In this document: piece by piece, positions 1 to 8,160 of the stretch
How the letters are laid out: the number at the start of each line of letters is the position of its first letter
Position numbering within the stretch: position 1 is the stretch's first letter
NCBI GenBank assembly: GCA_947375105.1
Contig: CANCET010000009.1
Coordinates: forward strand, 1-42,307
Length of the DNA stretch: 42,307 nt
Direction: 5' to 3'
From: Sphingomonadaceae bacterium
GTDB taxonomy: Bacteria > Pseudomonadota > Alphaproteobacteria > Sphingomonadales > Sphingomonadaceae
Notes under the pieces: generated by a model
Told to the model about the DNA's origin: nothing
Seen by the model: the letters and a program-made list of their open reading frames with translations, nothing else
Databases searched by the model: none
Position numbers and translations under genes: made by a program

Positions 1-911
1 CCGATCACCGTATGAATCTCGTCGATGAACAGAATCGCGTGCGGCATCTTCTCAAGTTCGGAAACAACCTGCTTGAGTCGTTCTTCGAAATCGCCGCGAT
101 AGCGAGTGCCAGCAAGTAGTGCGCCCATATCGAGCGAATAGATCACCGCTTCATTGAGCACTTCAGGCACGTCGCCTTCAACGATCTTGCGCGCTAGTCC
201 CTCGGCGATAGCGGTCTTGCCCACGCCTGGATCACCGACATAAAGCGGGTTATTCTTCGATCGGCGGCACAGGATCTGGATCGTGCGGTCCACTTCTGGG
301 CCGCGACCGATCAGTGGATCGACCTTGCCGTTCAATGCCTTCTCGTTGAGGTTCACCGTAAACTGGTCGAGCGCGGAGTCTTTCTTCGCACTACCCTTGG
401 CTTCGGCTTTCTCCTCCTGCTGGGGCTGCGCTTCCTCGCTACCTTTGGGGCTGCGGCTCTCTACCTGCCGACCGCCCTTGCCGATGCCGTGGCTGATGAA
501 GCTCACCGCATCGAGACGGCTCATGTCCTGTTGCTGCAGGAAGTAGACGGCGTAGGAATCGCGTTCAGAAAAGAGCGCCACAAGCACGTTGGCACCCGTC
601 ACCGTGTCCTTGCCGGAAGATTGGACATGAAGGATCGCGCGCTGGATCACGCGCTGAAACCCGGCCGTCGGCTGCGGATCGGCCTTGTCCTGCGTCTTGA
701 GCGACTGATATTCCTGATCGAGGTATTGGCGGACAACTTCACCAAGATCACCCAGATCGACACCGCAAGCCTGCATGACCTGAGCCGCGTCCGGATCGTC
801 GATAAGGGCCAGCAGAAGGTGTTCCAGAGTCGCATACTCGTGGCTGCGTTCCGATGCATTGCTGAGCGCAGAATGCAGCGTTTTTTCAAGACTTTGCGCG
901 AAACTAGGCAT
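1..911 (-). CDS. clpA: ATP-dependent Clp protease ATP-binding subunit ClpA (5' part)
   Basis: This is the first 303 codons of the AAA+ unfoldase that feeds substrates to the ClpP peptidase in the cytoplasm; the rest lies beyond the window edge. The N-terminal Clp-N repeat domain covers roughly residues 1-145. A charged, Gln/Glu/Lys-rich linker follows (about 150-180), then the first AAA+ module with Walker A GDPGVGKT at 226-233 and Walker B ILFIDE at 293-298. The conserved [13 protein letters not shown] segment lies between them. The start [10 protein letters not shown] matches the usual ClpA N-terminus. ClpB and ClpC are less likely because the linker is short and no coiled-coil middle domain begins before the window edge. 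No clpS is seen on the start side, where clpS often lies in other bacteria; a different arrangement is possible. Confidence 0.95.
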   Translation of the reverse strand, partial: MPSFAQSLEKTLHSALSNASERSHEYATLEHLLLALIDDPDAAQVMQACGVDLGDLGEVVRQYLDQEYQSLKTQDKADPQPTAGFQRVIQRAILHVQSSGKDTVTGANVLVALFSERDSYAVYFLQQQDMSRLDAVSFISHGIGKGGRQVESRSPKGSEEAQPQQEEKAEAKGSAKKDSALDQFTVNLNEKALNGKVDPLIGRGPEVDRTIQILCRRSKNNPLYVGDPGVGKTAIAEGLARKIVEGDVPEVLNEAVIYSLDMGALLAGTRYRGDFEERLKQVVSELEKMPHAILFIDEIHTVI

Positions 912-1062
912 GGCTCGTCTTTCTTGTCGGCCGGGGGATCGCCGATCTCGGCTGGTTCCCTTGCGGGAGATGAACACGTTTGCGTTTAACCGGAGCTAAA
1001 CCGCCGCTGCGCAGAAGACACGTCCTGCCGGGGGCAATTCCCGGCCTGAAGCCAATATGGGT

Positions 1063-1091
1063 ATGCCGCCCGCTTACGTGAAGGGCGGCAT
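1063..1091 (-). other. Perfect 9-bp hairpin after the DUF1192 gene
   Basis: Arms ATGCCGCCC (1063-1071) and GGGCGGCAT (1083-1091) flank an 11-base loop. The hairpin sits 4 bases past the stop of the minus-strand DUF1192 gene and upstream of clpA. There is no clear T tract on the minus strand, so it may be a weak terminator, a transcript 3'-end stabiliser or a leader structure for clpA. A second dyad (GCCGGG/CCCGGC, 1027-1045) lies further along. Confidence 0.45.
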
Positions 1092-1094
1092 GCA

Positions 1095-1313
1095 TCACGA
1101 TCCACTGCCTTGTGGTGAGGGTGATCCAAACAGAGCGTCTGCTGCCTTGCGATGCGCCTCAGCCTTATCCCGATGCGCCTTGACGCGAACTATCTCAACC
1201 TCGAGCAAGGCGATACGTTCATGCAGTTCGTGATGCGAATAACTGTCGAGCGTCTCCATCGCCAGCTGGCTGGCCAAGTCGCCTTTGGCGCGTGGGCGCT
1301 CATCAAGTTCCAT
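1095..1313 (-). CDS. DUF1192 family small protein
   Basis: A 72-residue cytoplasmic protein with no signal peptide or membrane segment. It starts MELDERPRAKGD and continues into a Ser/Leu-rich segment, then a helical region with regular heptad-like spacing (ERIALLEVEIVRVKAHR) that should form a short coiled coil. This layout matches the alphaproteobacterial DUF1192 family (about 60 aa), whose function is unknown. The frame stays open upstream of 1313, but the MELDERPR start gives the usual family length. The gene is divergent from the quinone oxidoreductase gene with 128 bp between starts, an adjacency I recall from sphingomonads. The function cannot be derived from the sequence. Confidence 0.85.
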   Translation of the reverse strand: MELDERPRAKGDLASQLAMETLDSYSHHELHERIALLEVEIVRVKAHRDKAEAHRKAADALFGSPSPQGSGS

Positions 1314-1441
1314 CGTCCAGCACTTTGTGGCCGCATGAGCCTTGCTGTCAACCGGGTCCGTAGGTACTTGGCGCAGCGAACTGTTTACCATTTCGCGGCG
1401 CAATGTATCACCAGCCGCCGCAGAGGATCAGGGGGCATGGC

Positions 1442-2446
1442 ATGAAGCCACTACCAGCGACAATGACCGCCATCGGCTTTGATTCTCCAGGCGCACCCGA
1501 AGTGCTGCGGCCCGAGACCCTGCCGGTTCCGACGCCTGGCCAGGGCCAGGTGCTGCTGCGCGTCGCCTATGCCGGCGTGAATCGGCCCGATGTCATTCAA
1601 CGGCAGGGATTTTATCCTCCCCCTCCCGGCGCATCGCTGATTCCGGGACTGGAAGTTTCCGGCCAAGTGGTTGCAACCGGCGATGGCGTCACGACGCCCT
1701 TTATCGGACAGATGGTCTGCGCTCTGGTCGCGGGCGGCGGCTACGCAGAGTACTGCCTTGCTGAAGCAGCGCTATGCCTGCCCGTGCCTAATGGGCTTCC
1801 TCTCGATCAAGCCGCGGCCCTGCCAGAAACGTTGTTCACAGTCTGGCATAATGTGTTCGAGCGCGGTTGGGCCACGGAAGGTGAGCGCGTTCTGGTCCAC
1901 GGTGGCACGAGCGGAATCGGGACGATGGCAATCCTGCTTGGCAAACTGTTTGGTCTTCAAGTCATCGTGACCTGCGGTGGTCCCGAGAAGTGTGCCGCCG
2001 CGCTGGCGCTCGGCGCAGCACATGCGATCGACTACAAGGCCAGTGATTTTGTCGAGGAAGTATCCAATTTCACCCACGGCGCGGGCGTTCACCTTGTACT
2101 CGACATGGTTGCGGGTGATTATGTGGCGCGAAATCTGAAATGCCTCGCAGACGATGGGCGGCACGTGACCATTGCAGTGCAGGGCGGTGTGCGGGCAGAG
2201 CTCAACATGGCGGAGGTGATGCGGCGGCGGATTACTCTGACTGGTTCAACGCTGCGGCCACGGTCCAATGAGTTCAAGGGTCTGCTGGCGGATGAAATTC
2301 ACCAGACAGTGTGGCCTCTGGTCGACGACGGTCAACTGCGACCGGTCATGGATATGACTTTCCCCCTGCTTGAGGCAGCCGCTGCCCATGACCGTATGGA
2401 GACAGGAACGCACATCGGGAAGATCGTATTGGCAGTTGCCCAATAG
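1442..2446 (+). CDS. NAD(P)H-quinone oxidoreductase (PIG3-type, zinc-independent MDR family)
   Basis: A 334-residue medium-chain dehydrogenase/reductase of the quinone reductase branch, expected to reduce quinones with NADPH in the cytoplasm. An N-terminal GroES-like domain (about residues 10-130) is followed by a Rossmann fold with the nucleotide-binding segment HGGTSGIGTMAILLGK near residue 155. The zinc ligands of alcohol dehydrogenases are absent, as expected for this subfamily. The ATG at 1442 is chosen because an AGGGGG tract lies about 6 bases upstream; an in-frame ATG at 1463 is the alternative. Substrate specificity cannot be read from sequence. It lies between the divergent DUF1192 gene and trcR, with 136 bp to the latter. 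Confidence 0.9.
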   Translation: MKPLPATMTAIGFDSPGAPEVLRPETLPVPTPGQGQVLLRVAYAGVNRPDVIQRQGFYPPPPGASLIPGLEVSGQVVATGDGVTTPFIGQMVCALVAGGGYAEYCLAEAALCLPVPNGLPLDQAAALPETLFTVWHNVFERGWATEGERVLVHGGTSGIGTMAILLGKLFGLQVIVTCGGPEKCAAALALGAAHAIDYKASDFVEEVSNFTHGAGVHLVLDMVAGDYVARNLKCLADDGRHVTIAVQGGVRAELNMAEVMRRRITLTGSTLRPRSNEFKGLLADEIHQTVWPLVDDGQLRPVMDMTFPLLEAAAAHDRMETGTHIGKIVLAVAQ

Positions 2447-2582
2447 GTTGCCAGCCACACTTCGCTGGAGGAATCAGTGGGATTTGGCTTGCCGTGCGAA
2501 GCCGTGTCGCCTACATCTCAGCCATGATGGCCGCTCCGCAAGGGGTGGCCCTTATTGTTTCCGCTGTCCGGAGGGGCTCCCC

Positions 2583-3290
2583 TTGAGCAACCAGTCCACC
2601 TATCCTTTGATGCCCCATGCTACGGCATCATGGCTTGTCGACAACACCGCGCTGACCTTCGAGCAGATTGCCGAGTTCTGTGGTCTGCACATCCTCGAGG
2701 TGCAAGCGATGGCCGATGATCTGGCCGGCGCCAAGTATACGGGGCGCGATCCCGTGCATTCGGGTGAACTGACCCAGCCCGAAATCGAGCGGGGGCAGAC
2801 AAATCCGGATTACCGGCTGAGGATGCAGAAGGCTCCGATCTCGGTGAGCCGCACGAAGGGCCCGCGTTATACGCCTGTGTCCAAGCGCCAAGACAAGCCC
2901 GATGGCATTGCATGGATATTGCGTCATCATCCCGAAATTTCGGATGCGCAGATCGGCAAGCTTATCGGTACAACGCGCAATACGATCGCCGCTATCCGAG
3001 ATCGCAGCCACTGGAACATTTCCAACATCAACCCGAAGGACCCGGTGACACTGGGGCTTTGCTCACAGCGTGAGCTTGATGCCCTGGTTGCCAAGGCCGC
3101 AAAGCGCGCCGGAATTGAGGAAGATGATACGGCCAGCAACTTGCGGCTGGGCAATGACCGCGAGGCCCTGATCGAGGAACTGCGCGCCGAACGCGAGGCA
3201 CACGCCAAGGCGGCATCGCAGGCCGCGCAGGAAGCCGAAGCGGCAGCGTGGCTTGAAGCTCGCCGTGCGGAAGGCATTTCCGATAGCTGA
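2583..3290 (+). CDS. trcR: Cell-cycle transcriptional regulator TrcR (DUF1013)
   Basis: A 235-residue protein of the DUF1013 family, restricted to Alphaproteobacteria and annotated as the cell-cycle transcriptional regulator TrcR. The N-terminus PLMPHATASWLVDNTALTF is the family signature. A middle segment (PDGIAWILRHHPEIS, then IGTTRNTIAAIRDRSHWN) looks like a helix-turn-helix. The C-terminus is Ala/Glu-rich and probably a coiled coil. The likely start is TTG at 2583, because GGAGGGG ends 6 bases before it and the product then matches family N-termini; the first in-frame ATG (2610) has no ribosome-binding site. The gene is monocistronic and followed by a terminator-like hairpin. Its targets are not evident. 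Confidence 0.88.
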   Translation: MSNQSTYPLMPHATASWLVDNTALTFEQIAEFCGLHILEVQAMADDLAGAKYTGRDPVHSGELTQPEIERGQTNPDYRLRMQKAPISVSRTKGPRYTPVSKRQDKPDGIAWILRHHPEISDAQIGKLIGTTRNTIAAIRDRSHWNISNINPKDPVTLGLCSQRELDALVAKAAKRAGIEEDDTASNLRLGNDREALIEELRAEREAHAKAASQAAQEAEAAAWLEARRAEGISDS

Positions 3291-3337
3291 TCGGCCTGCC
3301 GAGTGCCCGGTGAGCCGGGATCGCAGGCTATCCAGAA

Positions 3338-3364
3338 GCCCCTCCCTTTCTTGGTAGGGGTTTT
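3338..3364 (+). terminator. Rho-independent terminator after trcR
   Basis: Outer stem CCCCT (3339-3343) pairs with AGGGG (3356-3360), and CC/GG extends it inside across one mismatch. TTTT (3361-3364) follows directly. It lies in the convergent gap between trcR and the bactofilin gene and serves the plus strand. Confidence 0.65.
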
Positions 3365-3786
3365 CAGCTCACAAGCGTGAGTGGGGCCTCGGCCTCGACC
3401 GGCTCAATGCCATGTCTCAGCCGTCCGTCGATCTGGGCGCCCTGTTCGATTGTGAGCACTTCATATTTCACGTCGCCATAAACGCGTGCCGTCTTTTGCA
3501 CGACTAGCTGGGCAACTTCGATTCCGCCGCGCACGATTCCCGCAAGTCTGGCGGTCTGCGCGCGAATCGAACCATGAATGGCGCTAGCCTCTCCTTGCAC
3601 CAATCCGGAGCAGGTGATGTCGCCCTCTACTTGACCATCGATATGTAGTTCAGCGCTGGCAGTGATATCGCCCTTGATCACGAGATCTGCGCCGAGGACA
3701 GAGAAGGTGGGGGCCGTCATCGCGTTACCGGCCGTGGCCGACCGGACGAAAGCTTCCGTCTTTGGTGCTGGCTTCTTGGAAAACAT
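3364..3786 (-). CDS. Bactofilin (polymer-forming cytoskeletal protein)
   Basis: A 140-residue bactofilin, a filament-forming protein that scaffolds cell-wall enzymes at the inner membrane. A short disordered N-terminus (MFSKKPAPKTEAF) precedes the beta-helix core (about residues 28-125), visible as regularly spaced glycine/hydrophobic rungs such as VIKGDITAS, HIDGQVEGDI and IVRGGIEV. The C-terminal tail is short. Its start lies inside the 3' end of the M23 peptidase gene (62-nt overlap, different frame), so the two are co-transcribed and probably translationally coupled. Bactofilins paired with M23 peptidases control curvature or stalk shape in other proteobacteria; a shape or wall-remodelling role here is inference. 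Confidence 0.93.
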   Translation of the reverse strand: MFSKKPAPKTEAFVRSATAGNAMTAPTFSVLGADLVIKGDITASAELHIDGQVEGDITCSGLVQGEASAIHGSIRAQTARLAGIVRGGIEVAQLVVQKTARVYGDVKYEVLTIEQGAQIDGRLRHGIEPVEAEAPLTLVS

Positions 3787-4897
3787 GCGGCATCGCCTCC
3801 AGGAACGGTCGCGGATCCACGGGGTGGTCGCGTATCCGCACTTCAAAATGCAAATGAGGGCCAGTCGACCGGCCTGTGCTGCCGATCGCGCCAATCAGGC
3901 TGCCGGGTTGCACAACGTCACCAGTGCGTGCTTCGATTCGCGACATGTGAGCATACCGCGTCAGCATGCCGTTGCCGTGGCTGATCTCTACACAATTGCC
4001 GTAACCCTGCTTGACGCCGGTGAAGCTCACTGTACCCGTCGCTGCCGCGCGGATCGGAGCTCCGATGGGGCCACGGAAATCGAGTCCGGCATGAAAAGCG
4101 CCGCCGCCAGTGAATGGATCAACACGGTAACCGAAGCCACTCGAGACATAATCAAGGCTGGCAGGAAGTGTGTTGGGGATTCGCACCAAAGCCTGCTCCA
4201 GCGCGCTCATCCGCGCGAGGCTGGCGCCGAACCGCGCAAATCGGGGGTCGAGCGTGTTGCCAGGGCCAGTGGCCATGGGAATAAGTGGCCCCCCCATTGC
4301 AGCGTGATCCGCAGCCGCCACCAGACCGGGGTTGAGGCCGAGGCTTCGCATGGCATTTTCGGCACGAACCGCACGGGCGTCGGCGTAACGTGTCAGAGCC
4401 TCGACGAACGCAAGCTGGCGGGCTTCGATTTGGGCGAGCCCGGTCGCCTCGGGCAGGACCATGGAAATCTTCCGGACGGTCTTGCCAGCTTCTTCCGTGC
4501 TATCGGATACAGTGTCGCCGGATCCAGTGCCGGACGGTAGCGTCCGCGGCAGGGAGCCGATCGAGCCCTGGACACTTTTTTCAATGAAATCCTGACGTTT
4601 TGCGAGGTCATTCGCGACGGTGCCGAGACTTGAACGATACTGCGCGACACGGCTTTCAGCGGTCGCGATAGCAGCCTCGCGCTCGAGCAGAGACGCCTGG
4701 TTGTAGGCGGCGACAGCTTGGCTGATGAGCATCCATCCGATCATGGAAACCCAAAGCAAAGCGGCTCCGGCGAGAGCACCCGCCACCCGCATCTGAAGCT
4801 GCGCGGAAAGCCGAATGAAGCGCACTTGACCATTCGAGCGCATGAAAAATTCACGGTCGGGAAACCAGCCCCGCACCCGCTCCACAAGCGCGTGCAA
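3725..4897 (-). CDS. M23 family metallopeptidase, membrane-anchored (bactofilin partner)
   Basis: A LytM-type zinc endopeptidase expected to cut peptidoglycan cross-links in the periplasm. From the TTG start, a short cytoplasmic N-terminus (GWFPDREFFMRSNGQVRF) leads to one membrane helix at about 38-60. A coiled-coil region follows to about 115, then the M23 domain from about 245. The zinc and catalytic residues are intact: H269 and D273 in HAGLDF, H317 in YAHMSR, and H348/H350 in GPHLHFEV. The start is uncertain: no ATG lies upstream before the in-frame stop, TTG 4897 lacks a clear ribosome-binding site, and ATG at 4842 would shorten the N-terminus. The downstream bactofilin gene overlaps it by 62 nt. 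Confidence 0.9.
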   Translation of the reverse strand: MHALVERVRGWFPDREFFMRSNGQVRFIRLSAQLQMRVAGALAGAALLWVSMIGWMLISQAVAAYNQASLLEREAAIATAESRVAQYRSSLGTVANDLAKRQDFIEKSVQGSIGSLPRTLPSGTGSGDTVSDSTEEAGKTVRKISMVLPEATGLAQIEARQLAFVEALTRYADARAVRAENAMRSLGLNPGLVAAADHAAMGGPLIPMATGPGNTLDPRFARFGASLARMSALEQALVRIPNTLPASLDYVSSGFGYRVDPFTGGGAFHAGLDFRGPIGAPIRAAATGTVSFTGVKQGYGNCVEISHGNGMLTRYAHMSRIEARTGDVVQPGSLIGAIGSTGRSTGPHLHFEVRIRDHPVDPRPFLEAMPHVFQEASTKDGSFRPVGHGR

Positions 4898-5251
4898 GCG
4901 GCTAGATGGACGGCCGCCATCTTCCGCCGGAACCGGCTTAGACCGAGTTGTATCAGGTAGGATAGCGACCCCCGTCCCTATGCGCCGCTTATTGTTCGGC
5001 GCGAGCGTGCCGCTTAAGCACAGCCACTCTTACCGTCGAATCATGAGGGCCGCTCTGTAGATGAACCGTTCTTCATGAGGGACGAATTGCTTCAATTCTG
5101 CAGTTTGCCCAAGCGGTCCGGGCAGCGACTCGGCCTCGCGCCCCCGGTAAATTGCACATATTACGACTCGTTAGGCAGACTGTTGGGCCCAGTTTTCCTG
5201 CGCAGCCCATTCAGGCTGACAGCTTGGTTCCCTGATGCTAAAGGCCTCGCC
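4898..5251. other. 354-bp divergent intergenic region, no gene recognised
   Basis: This lies between the M23 gene (minus) and proA (plus) and must hold both promoters. The proA frame stays open upstream to 5075, but that extension (Cys- and Pro-rich) does not resemble a ProA N-terminus. I see no convincing -35/-10 pair, terminator or RNA gene. A short AT-richer patch near 5150-5175 is the best place to look for the proA promoter. Confidence 0.5.
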
Positions 5252-6532
5252 ATGAACGGGTCCTCTTCCTCCGCACCAACTACCGATGTCACGGCACTCG
5301 TCGAAGGCCTCGCTCATGCCGGACGGTTGGCGCAGCGTGAGCTGGCGACCCTGTCCTCGGCTAAACGAGCATCTGCGCTGCGCTGTGGAGCCGCTGCATT
5401 GCGCCGTGCTGCACCCGCAATCCTCGCGGCAAATGCGTGCGATGTCGCCGATGGCAAGGCGGCGGGCCTTTCCTCTGCGATGTTGGATCGCCTGACGCTA
5501 GACACCGCGCGGCTCGAAGCCATGGCTCACGCCGTCGAACAGGTTGCGTCGCTTGAGGATCCGGTCGGCCAGATCATCGATGAATCTCGGCGGCCCAACG
5601 GTATCGTATTGCGCCGGGTCCGTGTGCCGATCGGCCTGATCGGAATCATCTATGAAAGCCGGCCAAACGTTACGGCGGATGCGGCAGCGCTTTGCGTGCG
5701 CTCCGGCAATGCCGCGCTACTCCGTGGAGGCAGCGAAGCAGCGAGATCCAATCGGGCGATCCATGCGGCTTTGGTCGAGGGACTGATCGAAGGCGGTGTC
5801 CCAGCGGAATCTGTCCAGCTCGTGCCGACGCAGGACCGGGCAGCCGTGGGTGCGATGCTTGCTGCGGGTGGCCTGATCGACATGATCGTGCCGCGGGGAG
5901 GCAAAAGCCTCGTTGCACGGGTGCAAGCGGATGCGCGCGTGCCGGTCCTTGCCCATCTCGACGGCATCAACCACACATTCATTGACCGTGCTGCCGATCC
6001 GGTGATGGCGCGGGATATCGCGCTCAATGCGAAAATGCGGCGCACCGGCATTTGCGGCGCGATGGAAACGCTGCTGGTTGATGTGCAGTTTTCCGATCCG
6101 CACGGACTGGTCGAGCCGCTGCTCGAAGCGGGCTGCGAACTTCGAGGCGATGCCCGCGCGTGCGCCATCGATCCCCGGATCAAGCCGGCGGAGTCCTCCG
6201 ACTGGGATTCCGAGTATCTCGACGCCGTGCTTTCCGTCGCGATCGTCGATGGACTTGATGGCGCATTGGCCCACATCGCCAGGCACGCGTCGGGCCACAC
6301 CGATGCGATCGTGACCGGCGATACCGAAGCTGCCGCGCGGTTTCTCGCGGAAGTCGACTCGGCCATCGTCATGCATAACGCATCCAGCCAATTTGCGGAC
6401 GGCTGCGAATTCGGACTTGGTGCCGAGATCGGCATTGCGACTGGACGGCTACATGCGCGAGGGCCGGTCGCGCTTGAGGGGCTTACGACCTACAAGTGGC
6501 TGGTCCTCGGCTCCGGGCAGATTCGCCCCTGA
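5252..6532 (+). CDS. proA: Gamma-glutamyl phosphate reductase ProA
   Basis: A 426-residue NADPH-dependent enzyme of proline synthesis that reduces gamma-glutamyl phosphate to glutamate semialdehyde in the cytoplasm. It has the aldehyde-dehydrogenase fold with the ProA signatures VPIGLIGIIYESRPNVT, the LLRGGSEA loop and VPRGGKSL. The catalytic cysteine is C268 in RRTGICGAMET. The start MNGSSSSAP gives normal family length. No proB is adjacent. The 3' end overlaps the proposed nadD start by 37 nt, so the two are probably one transcript. ProA upstream of nadD, rsfS and rlmH is a layout common in Alphaproteobacteria. Confidence 0.95.
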   Translation: MNGSSSSAPTTDVTALVEGLAHAGRLAQRELATLSSAKRASALRCGAAALRRAAPAILAANACDVADGKAAGLSSAMLDRLTLDTARLEAMAHAVEQVASLEDPVGQIIDESRRPNGIVLRRVRVPIGLIGIIYESRPNVTADAAALCVRSGNAALLRGGSEAARSNRAIHAALVEGLIEGGVPAESVQLVPTQDRAAVGAMLAAGGLIDMIVPRGGKSLVARVQADARVPVLAHLDGINHTFIDRAADPVMARDIALNAKMRRTGICGAMETLLVDVQFSDPHGLVEPLLEAGCELRGDARACAIDPRIKPAESSDWDSEYLDAVLSVAIVDGLDGALAHIARHASGHTDAIVTGDTEAAARFLAEVDSAIVMHNASSQFADGCEFGLGAEIGIATGRLHARGPVALEGLTTYKWLVLGSGQIRP

Positions 6533-7188
6533 CGCCTGTCCTTACTGGACTGCTTGGCGGCAGTTTCAATCCTGCGCATGGGGCCCATCGCCGGATCAGC
6601 AGGTTTGTGCTTGATGCACTTGGCCTTGATGAGGTGTGGTGGCTTGTTTCACCCGGCAATGTCCTCAAGCCTGCCGCAGGCATGGCCCCCTTTCCCGCAC
6701 GGTACGCGTCGGCCTGCAAAATGGCGCGCGGCATACCGGTCCGGGTAACCGCGATCGAAGCCGAAATGGGCACGCGCTACACGATCGATACGTTGCGCAA
6801 GCTCAAGCAGCGTTACCCTCGCCGCAGCTTTGTTTGGTTGATGGGCGCCGACAATCTTGCGCAGTTCCACCGTTGGCGCGGATGGCGCCGGATCGCACGC
6901 GAGATGCCGATTGCCGTTATCGCCCGGCCGGGTTATGATGCACATGCTTTGGCGAGCCCCGCCATGGCATGGCTGCGCCGCTGGCGCCGGCGGCACAGCC
7001 AGGATTTGAACGGCGCGAAGCGGAGCGCCCCGGCGCTGGTCATCTTGCGTTTCGACCCCGATGTCCGATCGGCCACGGCCATCCGCGCCGCCGATCCGGA
7101 CTGGTATTGCCGCTATGAACGCATCCATCAGAACGACATGCTGACCCATCGATCCATTGGGACCAAACAAGCAGTGAGGCTGCTGTGA
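6496..7188 (+). CDS. nadD: Nicotinate-nucleotide adenylyltransferase NadD
   Basis: NadD transfers AMP from ATP to nicotinate mononucleotide, giving deamido-NAD in NAD synthesis. The nucleotidyltransferase motif GGSFNPAHGAH lies at about 20-30. VWWLVSPGN and the FVWLMGADNLAQFHRWRGW block follow, and near the C-terminus SATAIR stands for the usual ISSTxIR. The start is uncertain: GTG 6496 gives 230 residues and overlaps proA, with GAGGGG about 13 bases upstream; initiation nearer the TGLLGGSF segment is also possible because many homologues begin just before it. The C-terminal tail after IRAADPDWYCRY is somewhat long. Confidence 0.92.
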   Translation: MAGPRLRADSPLTPVLTGLLGGSFNPAHGAHRRISRFVLDALGLDEVWWLVSPGNVLKPAAGMAPFPARYASACKMARGIPVRVTAIEAEMGTRYTIDTLRKLKQRYPRRSFVWLMGADNLAQFHRWRGWRRIAREMPIAVIARPGYDAHALASPAMAWLRRWRRRHSQDLNGAKRSAPALVILRFDPDVRSATAIRAADPDWYCRYERIHQNDMLTHRSIGTKQAVRLL

Positions 7189-7252
7189 GCGGTTCGTCGC
7201 CTTTGGGTCAAATGCCATTGAACCGTCAGTTACGGAGACCATCTACACACCC

Positions 7253-7660
7253 ATGACAAGTATACAGCCCTTGCCGGCCGATGCCGGCATCACCCCAACT
7301 CCGGCGTCCTCGCCGCTTTCCGCAACGCCCGGTTCGCTCCTTGAACTGGTTTTGCGTTCGCTCGATGATGATCAGGCGCAAGACGTCGTGACAATTCCGC
7401 TCGAGGGTAAAAGCTCAGTGGCCGATCATATGGTGATCGCGTCAGGCCGGTCGACGCGCCAGGTTGCAGCGACGGCCCAAAAGCTCGCCGAGCGCATCAA
7501 GCATGGCGGCTTCGGCCATGTCCGTATCGAGGGCTTGCCCGCAGCTGATTGGGTGCTGATCGACGCAGGCGATATTGTCGTTCACTTGTTCCGGCCGGAA
7601 GTGCGCAGCTTCTACAATCTGGAACGCATGTGGGCCTTCGGAGACCAGGGCGCGGCCTGA
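7253..7660 (+). CDS. rsfS: Ribosomal silencing factor RsfS
   Basis: A 135-residue RsfS/Iojap protein that binds ribosomal protein uL14 and blocks subunit joining when nutrients are short. After a Pro/Ala-rich N-terminal extension of about 27 residues comes the compact family domain: KSSVADHMVIASGRSTRQV, then GLPAADWVLIDAGDIVVHLF and the FYNLERMWA end, all characteristic. It follows nadD by 64 bp and precedes rlmH by 74 bp, the conserved nadD-rsfS-rlmH order. The ATG at 7253 has GGAG unusually far upstream. Confidence 0.95.
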   Translation: MTSIQPLPADAGITPTPASSPLSATPGSLLELVLRSLDDDQAQDVVTIPLEGKSSVADHMVIASGRSTRQVAATAQKLAERIKHGGFGHVRIEGLPAADWVLIDAGDIVVHLFRPEVRSFYNLERMWAFGDQGAA

Positions 7661-7734
7661 CCTCGCGAGGATCGCTCCACAGATCCGAAAATGCCGGGAT
7701 TCAATGTGCCACTCTTCTGGGCTAGGGCGGAATC

Positions 7735-8160
7735 ATGCTGTTGCACGTGATCGCTCGCGGAAAGATTGGCCGTTCGCCGGAAGCCGAGCTTGTTGATCGC
7801 TATGCAAAGCGCATTGCCTGGGGGTTGAAGGTGACCGAGTTGCCTGACCGGGGCGGCTCCATCCCGGCGCCCGCAGCCACGCCGATGCGAACCGTGGCGC
7901 TCGACGAACGCGGTGAGCAGCTCAGTTCAACTGCTTTCGCTGCAATTCTGGGCCGCTGGCGGGACGATGGAGTGCGCGAAGCGCGATTCCTAATCGGTGC
8001 AGCGGATGGCCATGACGCCGCTATGCGGAATGGCGCCGATCTGCTGCTTGCATTCGGCAACGCGACCTGGCCGCACATGCTCGCCCGCGCTATGCTTGCC
8101 GAGCAATTGTGGCGCGCCACAAGCATCCTTTCCGGCCATCCGTATCACCGCGATGGCTAA
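7735..8160 (+). CDS. rlmH: 23S rRNA (pseudouridine1915-N3)-methyltransferase RlmH
   Basis: A 141-residue SPOUT-class methyltransferase that methylates pseudouridine 1915 in helix 69 of 23S rRNA on assembled 70S ribosomes. The N-terminus MLLHVIARGKIGRSPE, the FLIGAADGH loop and the C-terminal knot segment (WPHMLARAMLAEQLWR, then SGHPYHR) are diagnostic, and the length is slightly below the usual ~155. Its last 8 nt overlap the start of the EnvC-like gene, suggesting translational coupling of a ribosome-maturation gene to an envelope gene. Confidence 0.96.
   Translation: MLLHVIARGKIGRSPEAELVDRYAKRIAWGLKVTELPDRGGSIPAPAATPMRTVALDERGEQLSSTAFAAILGRWRDDGVREARFLIGAADGHDAAMRNGADLLLAFGNATWPHMLARAMLAEQLWRATSILSGHPYHRDG

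Noticed and set aside
5075..5251. N-terminal extension of ProA from an upstream start
   Set aside because: The extra 59 residues do not resemble ProA homologues and the start at 5252 gives normal length.
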